A program made the position numbers and the translations under genes. From contig NZ_BMHY01000001.1 of assembly GCF_014641555.1 (NCBI RefSeq), forward strand, positions 620,001-684,000: a stretch of 64,000 nt of DNA. Direction: 5' to 3'. The notes under the pieces were generated by a model, which did no database searches, was not told the origin of the DNA, and was given only the letters and a program-made list of their open reading frames with translations. This document shows positions 25,283-33,484 of the stretch, one piece after another; position 1 is the first letter of the stretch, and each line of letters begins with the position of its first letter. The stretch comes from Paenibacillus radicis (ex Gao et al. 2016). GTDB taxonomy: Bacteria; Bacillota; Bacilli; Paenibacillales; Paenibacillaceae.

Positions 25283-26488
25283 TCAGGCTTTGGCTTTTCT
25301 TCTGTGAAGAAGCGATTTCCTGACCCATAAGGAATTGGCGATCATAAGCGAAGCGGACATGAAGAAGATGCCTTTAATGCCAATAAAGCCGGACAGCGCT
25401 CCTCCAACAATAGGGCCAACCATATTGCCAAGGCCGAGCATGCTGCTGTTGAAGCTGTAGGCTCGTGATTCCATGCCGTCGGGTGTATATTTCCGGATCA
25501 GTACATTGACCGTAGGTGCAAGTCCGCCCAGGAAGACGCCAAGCGCAAATCTGGATAACAGCAGATGCCAGACCGATCCAGCCAGTGCCATCGGAATGAA
25601 CGTAACGGCCGCCCCTATTAATGAGACGGCGAGAATACGCTCGGAGCCGATCCGATCGCTCAATCTGCCAAGAAGCGGCGATGCGATCATGTTCGACATT
25701 CCGGTTACCGAGCCGACAAATCCGGCCCAGAACGCGAGATTGGCCGTCGTCCCATGCAGCTCCTGTACATAAAGAGGCATAAGCGTCATCGGGCTGAGCA
25801 TCGCAAACTGGATCATGAAGGTAACGGCATAAAGCGACGTGATCTGCGGTATTTTTCGCAGCTTGCGCAGTCCTTCCGCTACGGACACCATTGTGCGTGA
25901 AGCAGCAAGCGATTTATCGAACGGCTCCTTGACGACGATCCAAGCCAGCATGGAGGCGGCGAACAACAGGCTGCCCGTGATGTAGAAGATAGGACGGAAG
26001 CCGACCGCGTCCGCCATCAGTCCCCCGATAAACGGCCCCATAATCGTGCCGGCGATGCCTCCGGATTGCAGTGTGCCCATCGCGAAGCCTGTCCGTTCCT
26101 TGGGCGTTGTTGCGGATACGAGCGCGACAGATGCTGGATTGAAGCCCGAGATCGTGCCGTTAAGCATACGAAGCAGCAGCAAATGCAGCGGTGTCGTTGC
26201 GAAGCCCATTAACGTCATGACGATCGCCATGCCAAAGCCAGAGCGGAGCAGCATCATTTTGCGGCCATACTTATCCGCGAGCTTGCCCCATATGGGCTGA
26301 AATATAAATGAGGTAACGAAATTGCCTGCGAAAATGAACCCGGCCCACAATGCGATTTCATGCGGATCGGTTAAACCGAGATCAAATTGCAGGTATAGCG
26401 ACAAGAATGGAATGATCATCGTCATTCCGGCGTTGACGAGAAATTGACCGAACCAAAGGACGATAAGATTTTTTTTCCACTGTTCCAT
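25283..26488 (-). CDS. MFS multidrug exporter (MdtG/YttB-like)
   Basis: A 401-aa, 12-helix major facilitator. Motif A GKLADKYGRKMML follows TM2, and a second copy, GRLSDRIGSERIL, follows TM8. The glycine-rich motif in TM5 (GGIAGTIMGPFIGG) marks a drug/proton antiporter of the DHA1 type. Start ATG at 26488; there is no Shine-Dalgarno in front of it. On the minus strand TATACT ends only 7 nt before the ATG, so the mRNA may be leaderless. Substrate unknown. Confidence 0.9.
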   Translation of the reverse strand: MEQWKKNLIVLWFGQFLVNAGMTMIIPFLSLYLQFDLGLTDPHEIALWAGFIFAGNFVTSFIFQPIWGKLADKYGRKMMLLRSGFGMAIVMTLMGFATTPLHLLLLRMLNGTISGFNPASVALVSATTPKERTGFAMGTLQSGGIAGTIMGPFIGGLMADAVGFRPIFYITGSLLFAASMLAWIVVKEPFDKSLAASRTMVSVAEGLRKLRKIPQITSLYAVTFMIQFAMLSPMTLMPLYVQELHGTTANLAFWAGFVGSVTGMSNMIASPLLGRLSDRIGSERILAVSLIGAAVTFIPMALAGSVWHLLLSRFALGVFLGGLAPTVNVLIRKYTPDGMESRAYSFNSSMLGLGNMVGPIVGGALSGFIGIKGIFFMSASLMIANSLWVRKSLLHRRKAKA

Positions 26489-26664
26489 GAGGGATAGTAT
26501 ATCATATTGCAGCTTTTATCATGAATGCCGGGAAATTGTGGAAGAAGCTCAGAGTAAATGGGTGCGACTTTTGGGTGAAAGAGATTTAATCCTTTAGAAC
26601 TATATAAATTATAAATATTTGTAAATATAAATAGAAAAATGAATTTTTAATAGGACAAAAGTCA

Positions 26665-26693
26665 TTGACGAAACGCTATTAAATTGATTTAAT
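26665..26693 (+). promoter_or_regulatory. Promoter of the type IV pilus operon
   Basis: TTGACG, 17-nt spacer, TTTAAT, about 65 bp before the pilB-like gene. The region 26530-26756 is strongly AT-rich and holds no gene. Confidence 0.6.
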
Positions 26694-26695
26694 AG
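26676..26695. promoter_or_regulatory. Palindrome overlapping the pilus operon promoter
   Basis: Perfect arms CTATTAAA and TTTAATAG around TTGA, covering most of the spacer and the whole -10 box. A protein bound here would occlude RNA polymerase. Confidence 0.5.
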
Positions 26696-26756
26696 AATCA
26701 GTTTCGTAGTTGGTTAAATCTAGCAATATGACATTAAAAAGATAGGGTGGGGCGCG

Positions 26757-28424
26757 ATGTCCGGCACACGCAAGCGAATCGGAGATTTGCTATTGGAATC
26801 CGGCGTCATAACCGAGCAGCAATTGCAAGAGGCGCTGGAGCAGCAAAGAGATACGAAGTCCCGGCTTGGTGACGTATTGATCAGCAAGGGCATCATTACA
26901 CAGCAGCAATTCATTGAAGCTCTGGAGTTTCAGTTAGGCATCCCCCATGTACAGTTATACCGGCAGAAGATCGATCCTAAAATCATTCAACTTATGACGC
27001 AAAAGCTGGCCGATCAGCACTGCGTCCTTCCTCTCCGCATGGACGGCAACAGACTTGTTATCGCTATGGCGGATCCTCTTGATTACTTCGCGATCGATGA
27101 GATACGGATCGCAACCGGACTAAGGGTGGAACCGGTTATCGCTGCGCGAGAAGAACTGGTTCGGGCCATTAGCCGTTATTACGGCCTTTCCGAAACGATC
27201 GAACAGATCAGTCAAAACCTGCAATTGAAAGATTTAGACGATGAGCGGGCTATTCAGGACGAGAATTCACCCGTAGTCAAAACGGTAAATCAAATTATCG
27301 TCCAAGCCGTCCATCTGGGGGCAAGCGATATTCACTTAGATCCGCAGGACGGCAATTTCCGCATCCGGTACCGGGTGGACGGCGTCATGCGGACGGAACG
27401 CAACCTCCCGACCAATATGCACGGCGTCATTATTGCCCGGATAAAAATCATGGCCAATCTGAACGTAGCCGAACGACGGCTGCCGCAGGACGGACGGGTA
27501 GAGCTGGATATCGATTTCCGCAAGGTCGATATGCGGGTGTCAACGCTGCCGACCGTACATGGCGAGAAAGTTGTCATTCGTGTCCTGGATTTGAGCGCTT
27601 CGCAGGCTGATATCTCCAAGCTGTCGCTATCGGAGCACAACTATCGCTTATTCAAGGGAGCAATCGAATCCTCCAATGGCGTTGTACTTATCACTGGACC
27701 TACCGGCAGCGGCAAGTCGACCGCGCTTTATTCCGCCCTGGGGCATTTGAACCGCGAGGATGTCAACATCATTACGATTGAAGACCCCGTGGAGTACCAA
27801 TTGGAGGGTGTCAATCAGGTTCAGGTCAATCCGGTAACGGGTCTAACGTTCGCTCGTGGTCTCCGCGCAATACTGCGGCAGGACCCCAACATCGTCATGA
27901 TCGGAGAAATCCGCGATTCCGAGACAGCGGAAATTTCCGTGCGGGCCGCCATGACCGGCCATCTCGTACTCAGTACATTACATACGAATAATGCGGTTAA
28001 TGCGATAACGCGGCTGGTAGACATGGGAGTGGAGCCGTTTCTCGTCTCATCCTCTCTTACATGCATTGTTGCCCAGCGTCTTGTCCGGCGTATATGCCCG
28101 CATTGCTCCCGAAGCTATGAGCCCTCTGCAGAGGAACGTGCCATATTAACGAAAGCGCGCTTTGAAGTGACGAAGCTGTTCAAAGGAGAAGGATGCGGAG
28201 AATGCGGGTTAAGCGGATATAAGGGCCGTATGGCCATTCAAGAGGTACTGCCTGTTGACGACCGGCTTCGTACGATGATTCTGGCAAAGCGCTCTGATCA
28301 TGAGTATTACGACCATGCTTTGAGCAATGGGATGGTTCCCATTATGGCGGATGGCTTGCGCAAGGCGTCGGAGGGGCATACGACGCTGACGGAAATTTTT
28401 CGCGTGTTAGGCAAGGTTGACTAA
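26757..28424 (+). CDS. pilB: Type IV pilus extension ATPase (GspE/PilB)
   Basis: A 555-aa secretion/pilus hexameric ATPase. The N-terminal MshEN-type domain (about 1-150) contains two RIGDLLLESGVIT-like repeats and may bind c-di-GMP. The catalytic core has Walker A GPTGSGKST, the Asp box, Walker B with IGEIRDSET, and the His box GHLVLSTLHTNNA. A zinc-binding tetracysteine is present (CPHC and later CGEC). Start ATG at 26757 behind GGGTGGGG. It is the first gene of the pilus operon. It powers polymerisation of pilins together with PilC and PilM-O. Confidence 0.94.
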   Translation: MSGTRKRIGDLLLESGVITEQQLQEALEQQRDTKSRLGDVLISKGIITQQQFIEALEFQLGIPHVQLYRQKIDPKIIQLMTQKLADQHCVLPLRMDGNRLVIAMADPLDYFAIDEIRIATGLRVEPVIAAREELVRAISRYYGLSETIEQISQNLQLKDLDDERAIQDENSPVVKTVNQIIVQAVHLGASDIHLDPQDGNFRIRYRVDGVMRTERNLPTNMHGVIIARIKIMANLNVAERRLPQDGRVELDIDFRKVDMRVSTLPTVHGEKVVIRVLDLSASQADISKLSLSEHNYRLFKGAIESSNGVVLITGPTGSGKSTALYSALGHLNREDVNIITIEDPVEYQLEGVNQVQVNPVTGLTFARGLRAILRQDPNIVMIGEIRDSETAEISVRAAMTGHLVLSTLHTNNAVNAITRLVDMGVEPFLVSSSLTCIVAQRLVRRICPHCSRSYEPSAEERAILTKARFEVTKLFKGEGCGECGLSGYKGRMAIQEVLPVDDRLRTMILAKRSDHEYYDHALSNGMVPIMADGLRKASEGHTTLTEIFRVLGKVD

Positions 28425-28449
28425 GTGACGGGCAGGAAGGATTTTGCGT

Positions 28450-29487
28450 ATGACGGTCATTGAAATTCTTCGTTCCGCACAGGAACGGCAAGCGTCGGAT
28501 ATTCACATTACGGTCAACTCGCCAGTCGTATTAAGGATTCACGGCCGGCTGCTTCCTTACAATGAACAGGTGCTGAAGCCTTCGGATACGAAAGGGCTAG
28601 CGAAGCAGCTTCTGACAGAAGAGCAATATGAAGCTTTTGTTAAGCAGGGTGATCTTGATTTCTCTTATGGTATTCCTGGTGTTGCGAGATTCCGGATCAA
28701 TGCCTATAAGCAGCGCGGCAGTGTCGGGCTGGCGATTCGAATCGTACCCAGCCGGATTCCTTCGATGGAAGAGCTTTGCTTGCCCGAGATTATTGGGCAG
28801 TTTGCTGTTAAGCCGCAAGGGCTGCTGCTGGTGACGGGGCCGACGGGCAGCGGGAAATCGACGACGCTGGCCTCGATTATCGACTTTTTGAACCGCAAGC
28901 AGAGCGCCCATATCATTACGCTGGAGGACCCTATTGAGTTCATTCATGATCATAAACGGTCGATGGTCAATCAGCGCGAGATCGGGCTGGACACGCCGTC
29001 CTTTTCCAACGGATTGCGGGCGGCGCTGCGGCAGGATCCTGACATCGTGCTCGTAGGAGAAATGCGTGATCTGGAGACGATCAGTACAGCCATCAGTGCG
29101 GCGGAAACCGGGCATCTCGTTTTTGCAACGCTGCATACAGCCGACGGGCCGCAAACGATTGACCGCATTATCGATGTATTCCCGCCCGGCATGCAGGCGC
29201 AAATCCGCATTCAGCTGGCATCAGTGCTTATCGGGGTCGTCTCCCAGCGACTGCTGCCTCGCAGGGATGGCAGCGGCTTGACCGGAGCCTTTGAGGTGCT
29301 CGTCAATACGCCCGCTGTCGCCAACTTAATCCGGTCGGAGAAGGTCTATCAAATTCGTTCGGTCATGCAAACGTCCAGGCAGCAAGGCATGCAGACGCTG
29401 GAGCTTGCTTTGCGAGAGCTGGTTCAACGGGGCACTGTAGCCCTTCAGGATGCGAAGGAAGCGGTTATTGGCTTTGGAGAGTTATAA
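28450..29487 (+). CDS. pilT: Type IV pilus retraction ATPase PilT
   Basis: A 345-aa PilT-type hexameric ATPase that depolymerises pili for twitching motility or DNA uptake. It starts with the PilT signature ASDIHI, then Walker A GPTGSGKST, Asp box LEDPIEF, Walker B VGEMRDLET and His box GHLVFATLHTAD. The length is standard. I prefer ATG at 28450, 8 nt after AAGGA; a TTG two codons earlier is possible. It lies 25 bp after pilB and 18 bp before pilC. Confidence 0.95.
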   Translation: MTVIEILRSAQERQASDIHITVNSPVVLRIHGRLLPYNEQVLKPSDTKGLAKQLLTEEQYEAFVKQGDLDFSYGIPGVARFRINAYKQRGSVGLAIRIVPSRIPSMEELCLPEIIGQFAVKPQGLLLVTGPTGSGKSTTLASIIDFLNRKQSAHIITLEDPIEFIHDHKRSMVNQREIGLDTPSFSNGLRAALRQDPDIVLVGEMRDLETISTAISAAETGHLVFATLHTADGPQTIDRIIDVFPPGMQAQIRIQLASVLIGVVSQRLLPRRDGSGLTGAFEVLVNTPAVANLIRSEKVYQIRSVMQTSRQQGMQTLELALRELVQRGTVALQDAKEAVIGFGEL

Positions 29488-29505
29488 GGCTGGAGGGGAT
29501 GAAGC

Positions 29506-30717
29506 ATGCCGAAATTCCGCTATAAGGCAGTAACTGCCCAAGGCAAACGGTCAAACGGGATGCTCGAAGCAGTAACGATACAACGGGCAAGAGAAGCGTT
29601 AAGCGAGAAGGGGCTTTGGGTAACAGATCTGATCGATACAAACGACAGTGTGCTGTATCGCGATATTTCGCTCGGCGGGCCGCGCGTCGGAACGGAGCAT
29701 TTCACCGTCTTTTGCCGTCAGCTTGCGACGATGTACCGAGCAGGGGTTAGTTTGGTGGAAGCGATTCAAATATTGAGCGAGCAAACCTCCAGCAAACCCT
29801 TCGCCAAGCTATTGAGCGAAATTGCCGAAGATATGCGGGGCGGTGCGCAGTTGTCGGATTCGACGGCCAAGCATCCGACCGTCTTTTCCCCGATATTCAT
29901 TCACATGGTGCATGCAGGAGAAGTAGCCGGCAATCTGGATGTGATGCTGGAGCGGCTCGCCATATTTTTCGAAAAGGAACGCAATACGAAGGAAAAGGTC
30001 AAATCGGCGATGGTGTATCCAGCTATTATGCTGGTGCTGATGATTGTCGTCGTTATTTTCCTGATGCTGTTCGTCATTCCGCAATATGCCGTCAGTTTCG
30101 AGGGGATGGGCATTGAGCTGCCGCTCCCTACACGGATCGTCATGGCGGTCAGCGAGTTTATGCAGGGCTTCTGGTATGTCGTATTGGCTGCTATGATTCT
30201 TCCTTTTGTACTGGTGAAAATCATCCGGCGATCGCAGCAGGGCCGCGAACGGCTCGATCTGCTAAAGCTGAAGCTTCCGGTATTCGGCAAGCTGTGGCAT
30301 AAGCAGGCGCTGGCCCGCTTCGCCCGGACATTCAGCTCCTTAGTGACGGCGGCGGTTCCGCTCATGCAGGGACTGACAATTGTCTCGCATGTTGTTGGGA
30401 ATGAAGCGATCGGCAAAGTGATCGGCGAGATTCGCGAGAAGGTGCTAGGCGGCGAAGCGATGTCGGAGCCGCTCAAGCAATCGAAGCTGTTCCCGCCGAT
30501 GGTGACGCAAATGCTTACAATCGGCGAGCGCTCCGGCGCCGTCGACGACATGCTGGAGAAGGTAGCAGACTTCTACGAGGCTGATGTCGACCAGATGGCG
30601 GAGCGGCTTAAGTCTTTGCTGGAGCCGATCATGATCATCATATTGACGGCAATCGTTGGTGTTATCGTGCTGGCGGTTATGACGCCGTCATTCAAAATGA
30701 TGCAAAGCTATTTATAA
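29506..30717 (+). CDS. pilC: Type IV pilus inner-membrane platform protein PilC
   Basis: A 403-aa T2SSF-family protein. It begins with the typical FRYKAVTAQGKRSNGMLEA, then two repeated cytoplasmic helical domains, FCRQLATMYRAGVSLVEA and FARTFSSLVTAAVPLMQG, each followed by a membrane region; the last helix is near the C-terminus. It forms the platform that PilB and PilT act on. Start ATG at 29506 behind GGAGGGGATG. Confidence 0.95.
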   Translation: MPKFRYKAVTAQGKRSNGMLEAVTIQRAREALSEKGLWVTDLIDTNDSVLYRDISLGGPRVGTEHFTVFCRQLATMYRAGVSLVEAIQILSEQTSSKPFAKLLSEIAEDMRGGAQLSDSTAKHPTVFSPIFIHMVHAGEVAGNLDVMLERLAIFFEKERNTKEKVKSAMVYPAIMLVLMIVVVIFLMLFVIPQYAVSFEGMGIELPLPTRIVMAVSEFMQGFWYVVLAAMILPFVLVKIIRRSQQGRERLDLLKLKLPVFGKLWHKQALARFARTFSSLVTAAVPLMQGLTIVSHVVGNEAIGKVIGEIREKVLGGEAMSEPLKQSKLFPPMVTQMLTIGERSGAVDDMLEKVADFYEADVDQMAERLKSLLEPIMIIILTAIVGVIVLAVMTPSFKMMQSYL

Positions 30718-30777
30718 CTGCGGTTTTATTGCTCTACCAAATATAAAAATTAGGGTCAAAACGGGAGGAGATTTAAT

Positions 30778-31134
30778 ATGTTGATGGCATTGAAAAGAAA
30801 TGAAAAAGGTTTGACGCTGATCGAGCTTTTGGCGGTACTGGTTATTGTGGGGATTATCGCGGCTATTGCGATTCCGGCGATTGGAAGCACAATAGCAAAG
30901 TCAAGGGATAAGGCAGATAGTGCATCTATTAGTCTAATTGAAGAATCGGCATTGCGCTATGTGACTGATAAAGAATATACGACTAGCCAAACTATTAGTA
31001 TAGATGATTTGGTCTCGGCAGGTTATTTGGCTAAAGCACCAACTTTGAACAAAAAAAATGTCACTAATGTCAAAGCTGATTTATCCGCAAACGATGCTTG
31101 GAGTATTACGGTTACTACAACTCCAAAGACTTAA
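30778..31134 (+). CDS. Major type IV prepilin
   Basis: A 118-aa prepilin. A short basic leader ends in NEKG, cleaved before LTLIELLAVLVIVGIIAAIA with the conserved Glu at mature position 5. The globular part is small (about 80 residues), without a disulfide pair, and ends in Thr-rich residues. Start ATG at 30778 behind GGGAGGAG. It closes the first pilus transcript, with a terminator at 31154. It is the only complete prepilin on this strand and so probably the major subunit. Confidence 0.93.
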   Translation: MLMALKRNEKGLTLIELLAVLVIVGIIAAIAIPAIGSTIAKSRDKADSASISLIEESALRYVTDKEYTTSQTISIDDLVSAGYLAKAPTLNKKNVTNVKADLSANDAWSITVTTTPKT

Positions 31135-31152
31135 ATTATTAATAAAAAACTA

Positions 31153-31178
31153 GAAAGGCAACCCCAGGTTGCCTTTTC
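31153..31178 (+). terminator. Terminator after the prepilin gene (copy 1 of a duplicated hairpin)
   Basis: Stem AAAGGCAACC with GGTTGCCTTT around CCA, then TTTT. The same 24-bp sequence recurs at 31782. Confidence 0.8.
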
Positions 31179-31318
31179 AGAGCTTCGAAAGGCTACCTGA
31201 TTTCACAATGTTCCTTCATTTTGATAGTTCTTCTATAGCTCTTGCTTTGATTACGAAATGCTACCAAGTTGCTAGATCAAACTCTCATAGACTAGCCTCG
31301 ATGTGAAGAAACAAGAAA

Positions 31319-31505
31319 CAAAATGCAAAAGTGCAGTTTAATGAACGTCAAAAGGCCGAAAAACGTGTTCAAAATGTAAAAGTACATTTGAAATCGTTCT
31401 ATCCTCCTCTTTGGCGCTGTATTAGGCCAATCAAAATGCACATTTGCATTTTGAGGCGATAAAACGGCGGAAATGCGGCTTACAAACTGCAGATTTACAT
31501 TTTGA
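31319..31505. repeat. Four-palindrome phased element, copy A
   Basis: Four related palindromes with consensus arms CAAAATGY and RCATTTTG around a 4-nt centre. The first two have AAAG centres (31329.5 and 31380.5). The last two are inverted, with CATT and GATT centres (31442.5 and 31493.5). Centre spacings are 51, 62 and 51 bp. Arm changes are compensatory: TGCA/TGCA in one unit, TGTA/TACA in the next. A second copy with the same spacing lies at 47727. Confidence 0.8.
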
Positions 31506-31781
31506 TTCGTTCATCGGTGGTGCAGGCATAGCAAACTTGACTCATAAGCAGAAAAGTGATGCAAGAAGAGTATCCAGAAGAGCTAGATGATACTCTCCAA
31601 AGCTATTCCAACTAGCTTTTAGCGAGATAAACGTTACTTTGAGTTCATGGTGTGAATATGGACGGCGAGCGGAGTGCCAGGCGATCAGAGGAAGGTTTGC
31701 ATTTTCGATCAATAGGCAAAGCCGAGTGTATCCGAGGTGCTGAATCATTAATGAGAGCTGTCGAGACTTTCCCGACAGCCT

Positions 31782-31807
31782 GAAAGGCAACCCCAGGTTG
31801 CCTTTCT
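31782..31807 (+). terminator. Terminator-like hairpin (copy 2) before the prepilin peptidase gene
   Basis: The same 24-bp hairpin as at 31153 (GAAAGGCAACC...), placed 29 bp before the peptidase start. Its position suggests that it would cut off read-through into that gene. Confidence 0.7.
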
Positions 31808-31833
31808 TATCCTTTTTCAAGGGCGGGGTGGGA

Positions 31834-32607
31834 ATGACAGCTTGGGCGATTGTTATCGTATCGTTAGCGGGATTATTGCTAGGCGGTCTGTTCAATGCAG
31901 TAGCCATTCACTGGGATAAGCGGCTGCCATCCGTTTATCCGCCGTCGTATTGCGCGCATAGCAGACATCGGCCGCCGACCTATGCTGTCATCCAGTTGCT
32001 GCCCTTCCTTACTTCAGGAGGCAAGTGCCGACAGTGTGGTCAACGGCTGGAATGGCGTTACGCAGCTGGGGAAGCCGCCACGGCACTTCTATTCGGCTTA
32101 GCCGCTTTTAGAATGGATTCACAGCCTGAACTGATTGCAGCGCTATGGCTCATTGCCATTCTCTCTATCATTACGCAAACGGATTTAACCGATAAGATTA
32201 TTCCAAATAAAGTGGTGGCGGCAGGAGTGATTGGAGCGATTGTTATCCGCTTGTTCATTCATCCGCTCCCGATATGGAATTACGGGATAGCAGCTGTTGC
32301 TGGTAGCGGGGCTTTATTAGCGATAGCTTTGTTAGGCAGTTGGGTGTTAAAGAAAGAGACGATGGGCGGAGGCGACATTAAGCTTTATGTATTTATCGGT
32401 CTTATGCTTGGTGTAAAGCTTACGCTGCTGAGTCTATTTCTCGCCAGCTTATTTGGATTAATCGGAGGTTTGCTGCTAATCGCAGCAGGCGGTCATGCCC
32501 GGGGAAAAACACTGCCGTTTGGACCTTATATCGCGCTTGGCGCCATTACGGCGTACTTGTGGGGAGACGGTATGGTGGAGTGGTATTTAGGCTTGCTGTC
32601 GTTTTAG
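31834..32607 (+). CDS. pilD: Prepilin peptidase (type IV leader peptidase, A24)
   Basis: A 257-aa polytopic aspartic peptidase that cleaves and N-methylates prepilins. The catalytic Asp pair is visible: one in TQTDLTDKIIPN, the other in MGGGDIKLYVF. The N-terminal cytosolic loop that usually has two CxxC pairs keeps CRQC, but the first pair reads C-A-H-S, so one Cys is lost. Start ATG at 31834 behind GGGCGGGGTGG. Its stop overlaps by 4 bp the stop of the inverted minor pilin gene on the other strand. Confidence 0.92.
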   Translation: MTAWAIVIVSLAGLLLGGLFNAVAIHWDKRLPSVYPPSYCAHSRHRPPTYAVIQLLPFLTSGGKCRQCGQRLEWRYAAGEAATALLFGLAAFRMDSQPELIAALWLIAILSIITQTDLTDKIIPNKVVAAGVIGAIVIRLFIHPLPIWNYGIAAVAGSGALLAIALLGSWVLKKETMGGGDIKLYVFIGLMLGVKLTLLSLFLASLFGLIGGLLLIAAGGHARGKTLPFGPYIALGAITAYLWGDGMVEWYLGLLSF

Positions 32608-33092
32608 CCGTTTTTGACAAGATTGACAATAGAAGAGGTGCGATGAATTTGGTTGTTTGGCAGCGACATTGCCAGCTCTACCTCGACAGAGGGGCCGTCC
32701 AATTTCATCGTAAAGCTTTGCACATGTTCGGAGAGTGTAACCGAAGTTGGGTTGGCTGCCAGTACACCATTGTCGTTTTTCAGCCTGTAGGTTACGGATA
32801 AGGCGCTCGTGGAAGGCTCGAATCGATAAAATACATATTGGCCCCCGGAGCCGCTGAACTGAAGCGATTGCTCATCCGGCTTAGTTGCGACAAAACCGCC
32901 GCGCCGCGCTGAAGCGGCCAAGTTATTCATGATGGTACGGGATTCTTTCATTACCGACTCCCGCTTCTGAATTTGCGAAACGCCCAGGTTTGTCTGGTTC
33001 AGCAGAAAAATCAAACCGCTAAGAACGACAACAGTAAGGACTAGTGTAGCTGTTACTTCAACAAGCGTTAAGCCCTTTTCATTTCGCACCAT
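32604..33092 (-). CDS. Minor prepilin (PilW/GspJ-like), inverted in the locus
   Basis: A 162-aa prepilin. The leader MVRNEKG is followed by LTLVEVTATLVLTVVVLSGLIFLL with Glu5, then a globular domain with SQIQKRESVMKESRTIMNNL and a long beta-rich C-terminus, resembling GspJ/PilW minor pilins. I chose the ATG at 33092 because GGAGG lies 8 nt upstream. An ATG at 33107 would put the binding site inside the gene. It is transcribed against the rest of the pilus operon and overlaps the prepilin peptidase stop. Without a promoter of its own it may be silent. Confidence 0.85.
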   Translation of the reverse strand: MVRNEKGLTLVEVTATLVLTVVVLSGLIFLLNQTNLGVSQIQKRESVMKESRTIMNNLAASARRGGFVATKPDEQSLQFSGSGGQYVFYRFEPSTSALSVTYRLKNDNGVLAANPTSVTLSEHVQSFTMKLDGPSVEVELAMSLPNNQIHRTSSIVNLVKNG

Positions 33093-33115
33093 GGGGACCG
33101 CCTCCATCTATCGAT

Positions 33116-33459
33116 TTAAGAATAAGGTACATAAGCATCAAGGCTGAATGTCCGGAGTGTTGACAGATCGGTGCAGGTAACGCGCACATGACGGATGAAG
33201 TCGCCGGTATTATACATTGCAGTATGGGATACACCGTCACTATTCGTGCCATTTTTGATTTCGATTTGACCAAGTGAATGGCCGACACTTTGAATTTGAA
33301 TCTTATATTTCCGATCCTGTTCGCTTCCGCTTGGATAGTAGATGATAGGCAAAGTCGCAGCGGCATTGCTTCGCAGCGTCGAGAGCGAGACAGGTTGTCC
33401 ATACAGCACAATACTGGAATGACTATTCAGCTTGCCCTTAATCTCCTCAATCGTTCTAG
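33116..33459 (-). pseudogene. C-terminal fragment of a minor pilin (PilV/GspI-like), 5' end missing
   Basis: About 110 codons of protein-like sequence on the minus strand (IEEIKGKLNSHSS to SLDAYVPYS) end 24 bp before the minor pilin gene at 33092, as an upstream operon neighbour would. There is no prepilin leader, membrane helix or start codon. Further upstream the frame runs into antisense of the plus-strand fragment at 33460. It reads as the C-terminal part of a minor pilin cut off at an inversion junction. Alternative: the lost 5' end lies elsewhere and can be rejoined by recombination. Confidence 0.6.
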
Positions 33460-33484
33460 GTGATCTTATCGTTGGAGGCAAGCT
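33429..33484. repeat. Short inverted repeat at the pilus inversion junction
   Basis: AGCTTGCC at 33429-33436 and GGCAAGCT at 33477-33484, centred at 33456.5, which is where the two truncated coding fragments meet. Eight base pairs could be chance. Confidence 0.35.

Larger units (their letters stand above)
31178..31833. other. Long intergenic region inside the pilus locus
   Basis: About 650 bp between two copies of the same terminator hairpin. I find no credible gene: ORFs on both strands are short and lack ribosome binding sites. It contains the four-palindrome element (31319-31505) and a small hairpin (GCTGTCG at 31757 with CGACAGC at 31773). It interrupts what is normally a compact pilus operon, which suggests an insertion. 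Confidence 0.6.

Noticed and set aside
26530-26756. Riboswitch (c-di-GMP type) before pilB
   Set aside because: I looked for the conserved core of known c-di-GMP riboswitches because pilus genes often have them; only AT-rich sequence, a promoter and a palindrome are visible.
31542-31907. 121-codon minus-strand ORF in the pilus intergenic region
   Set aside because: It overlaps the prepilin peptidase start and the terminator hairpin, and has no binding site or family features.
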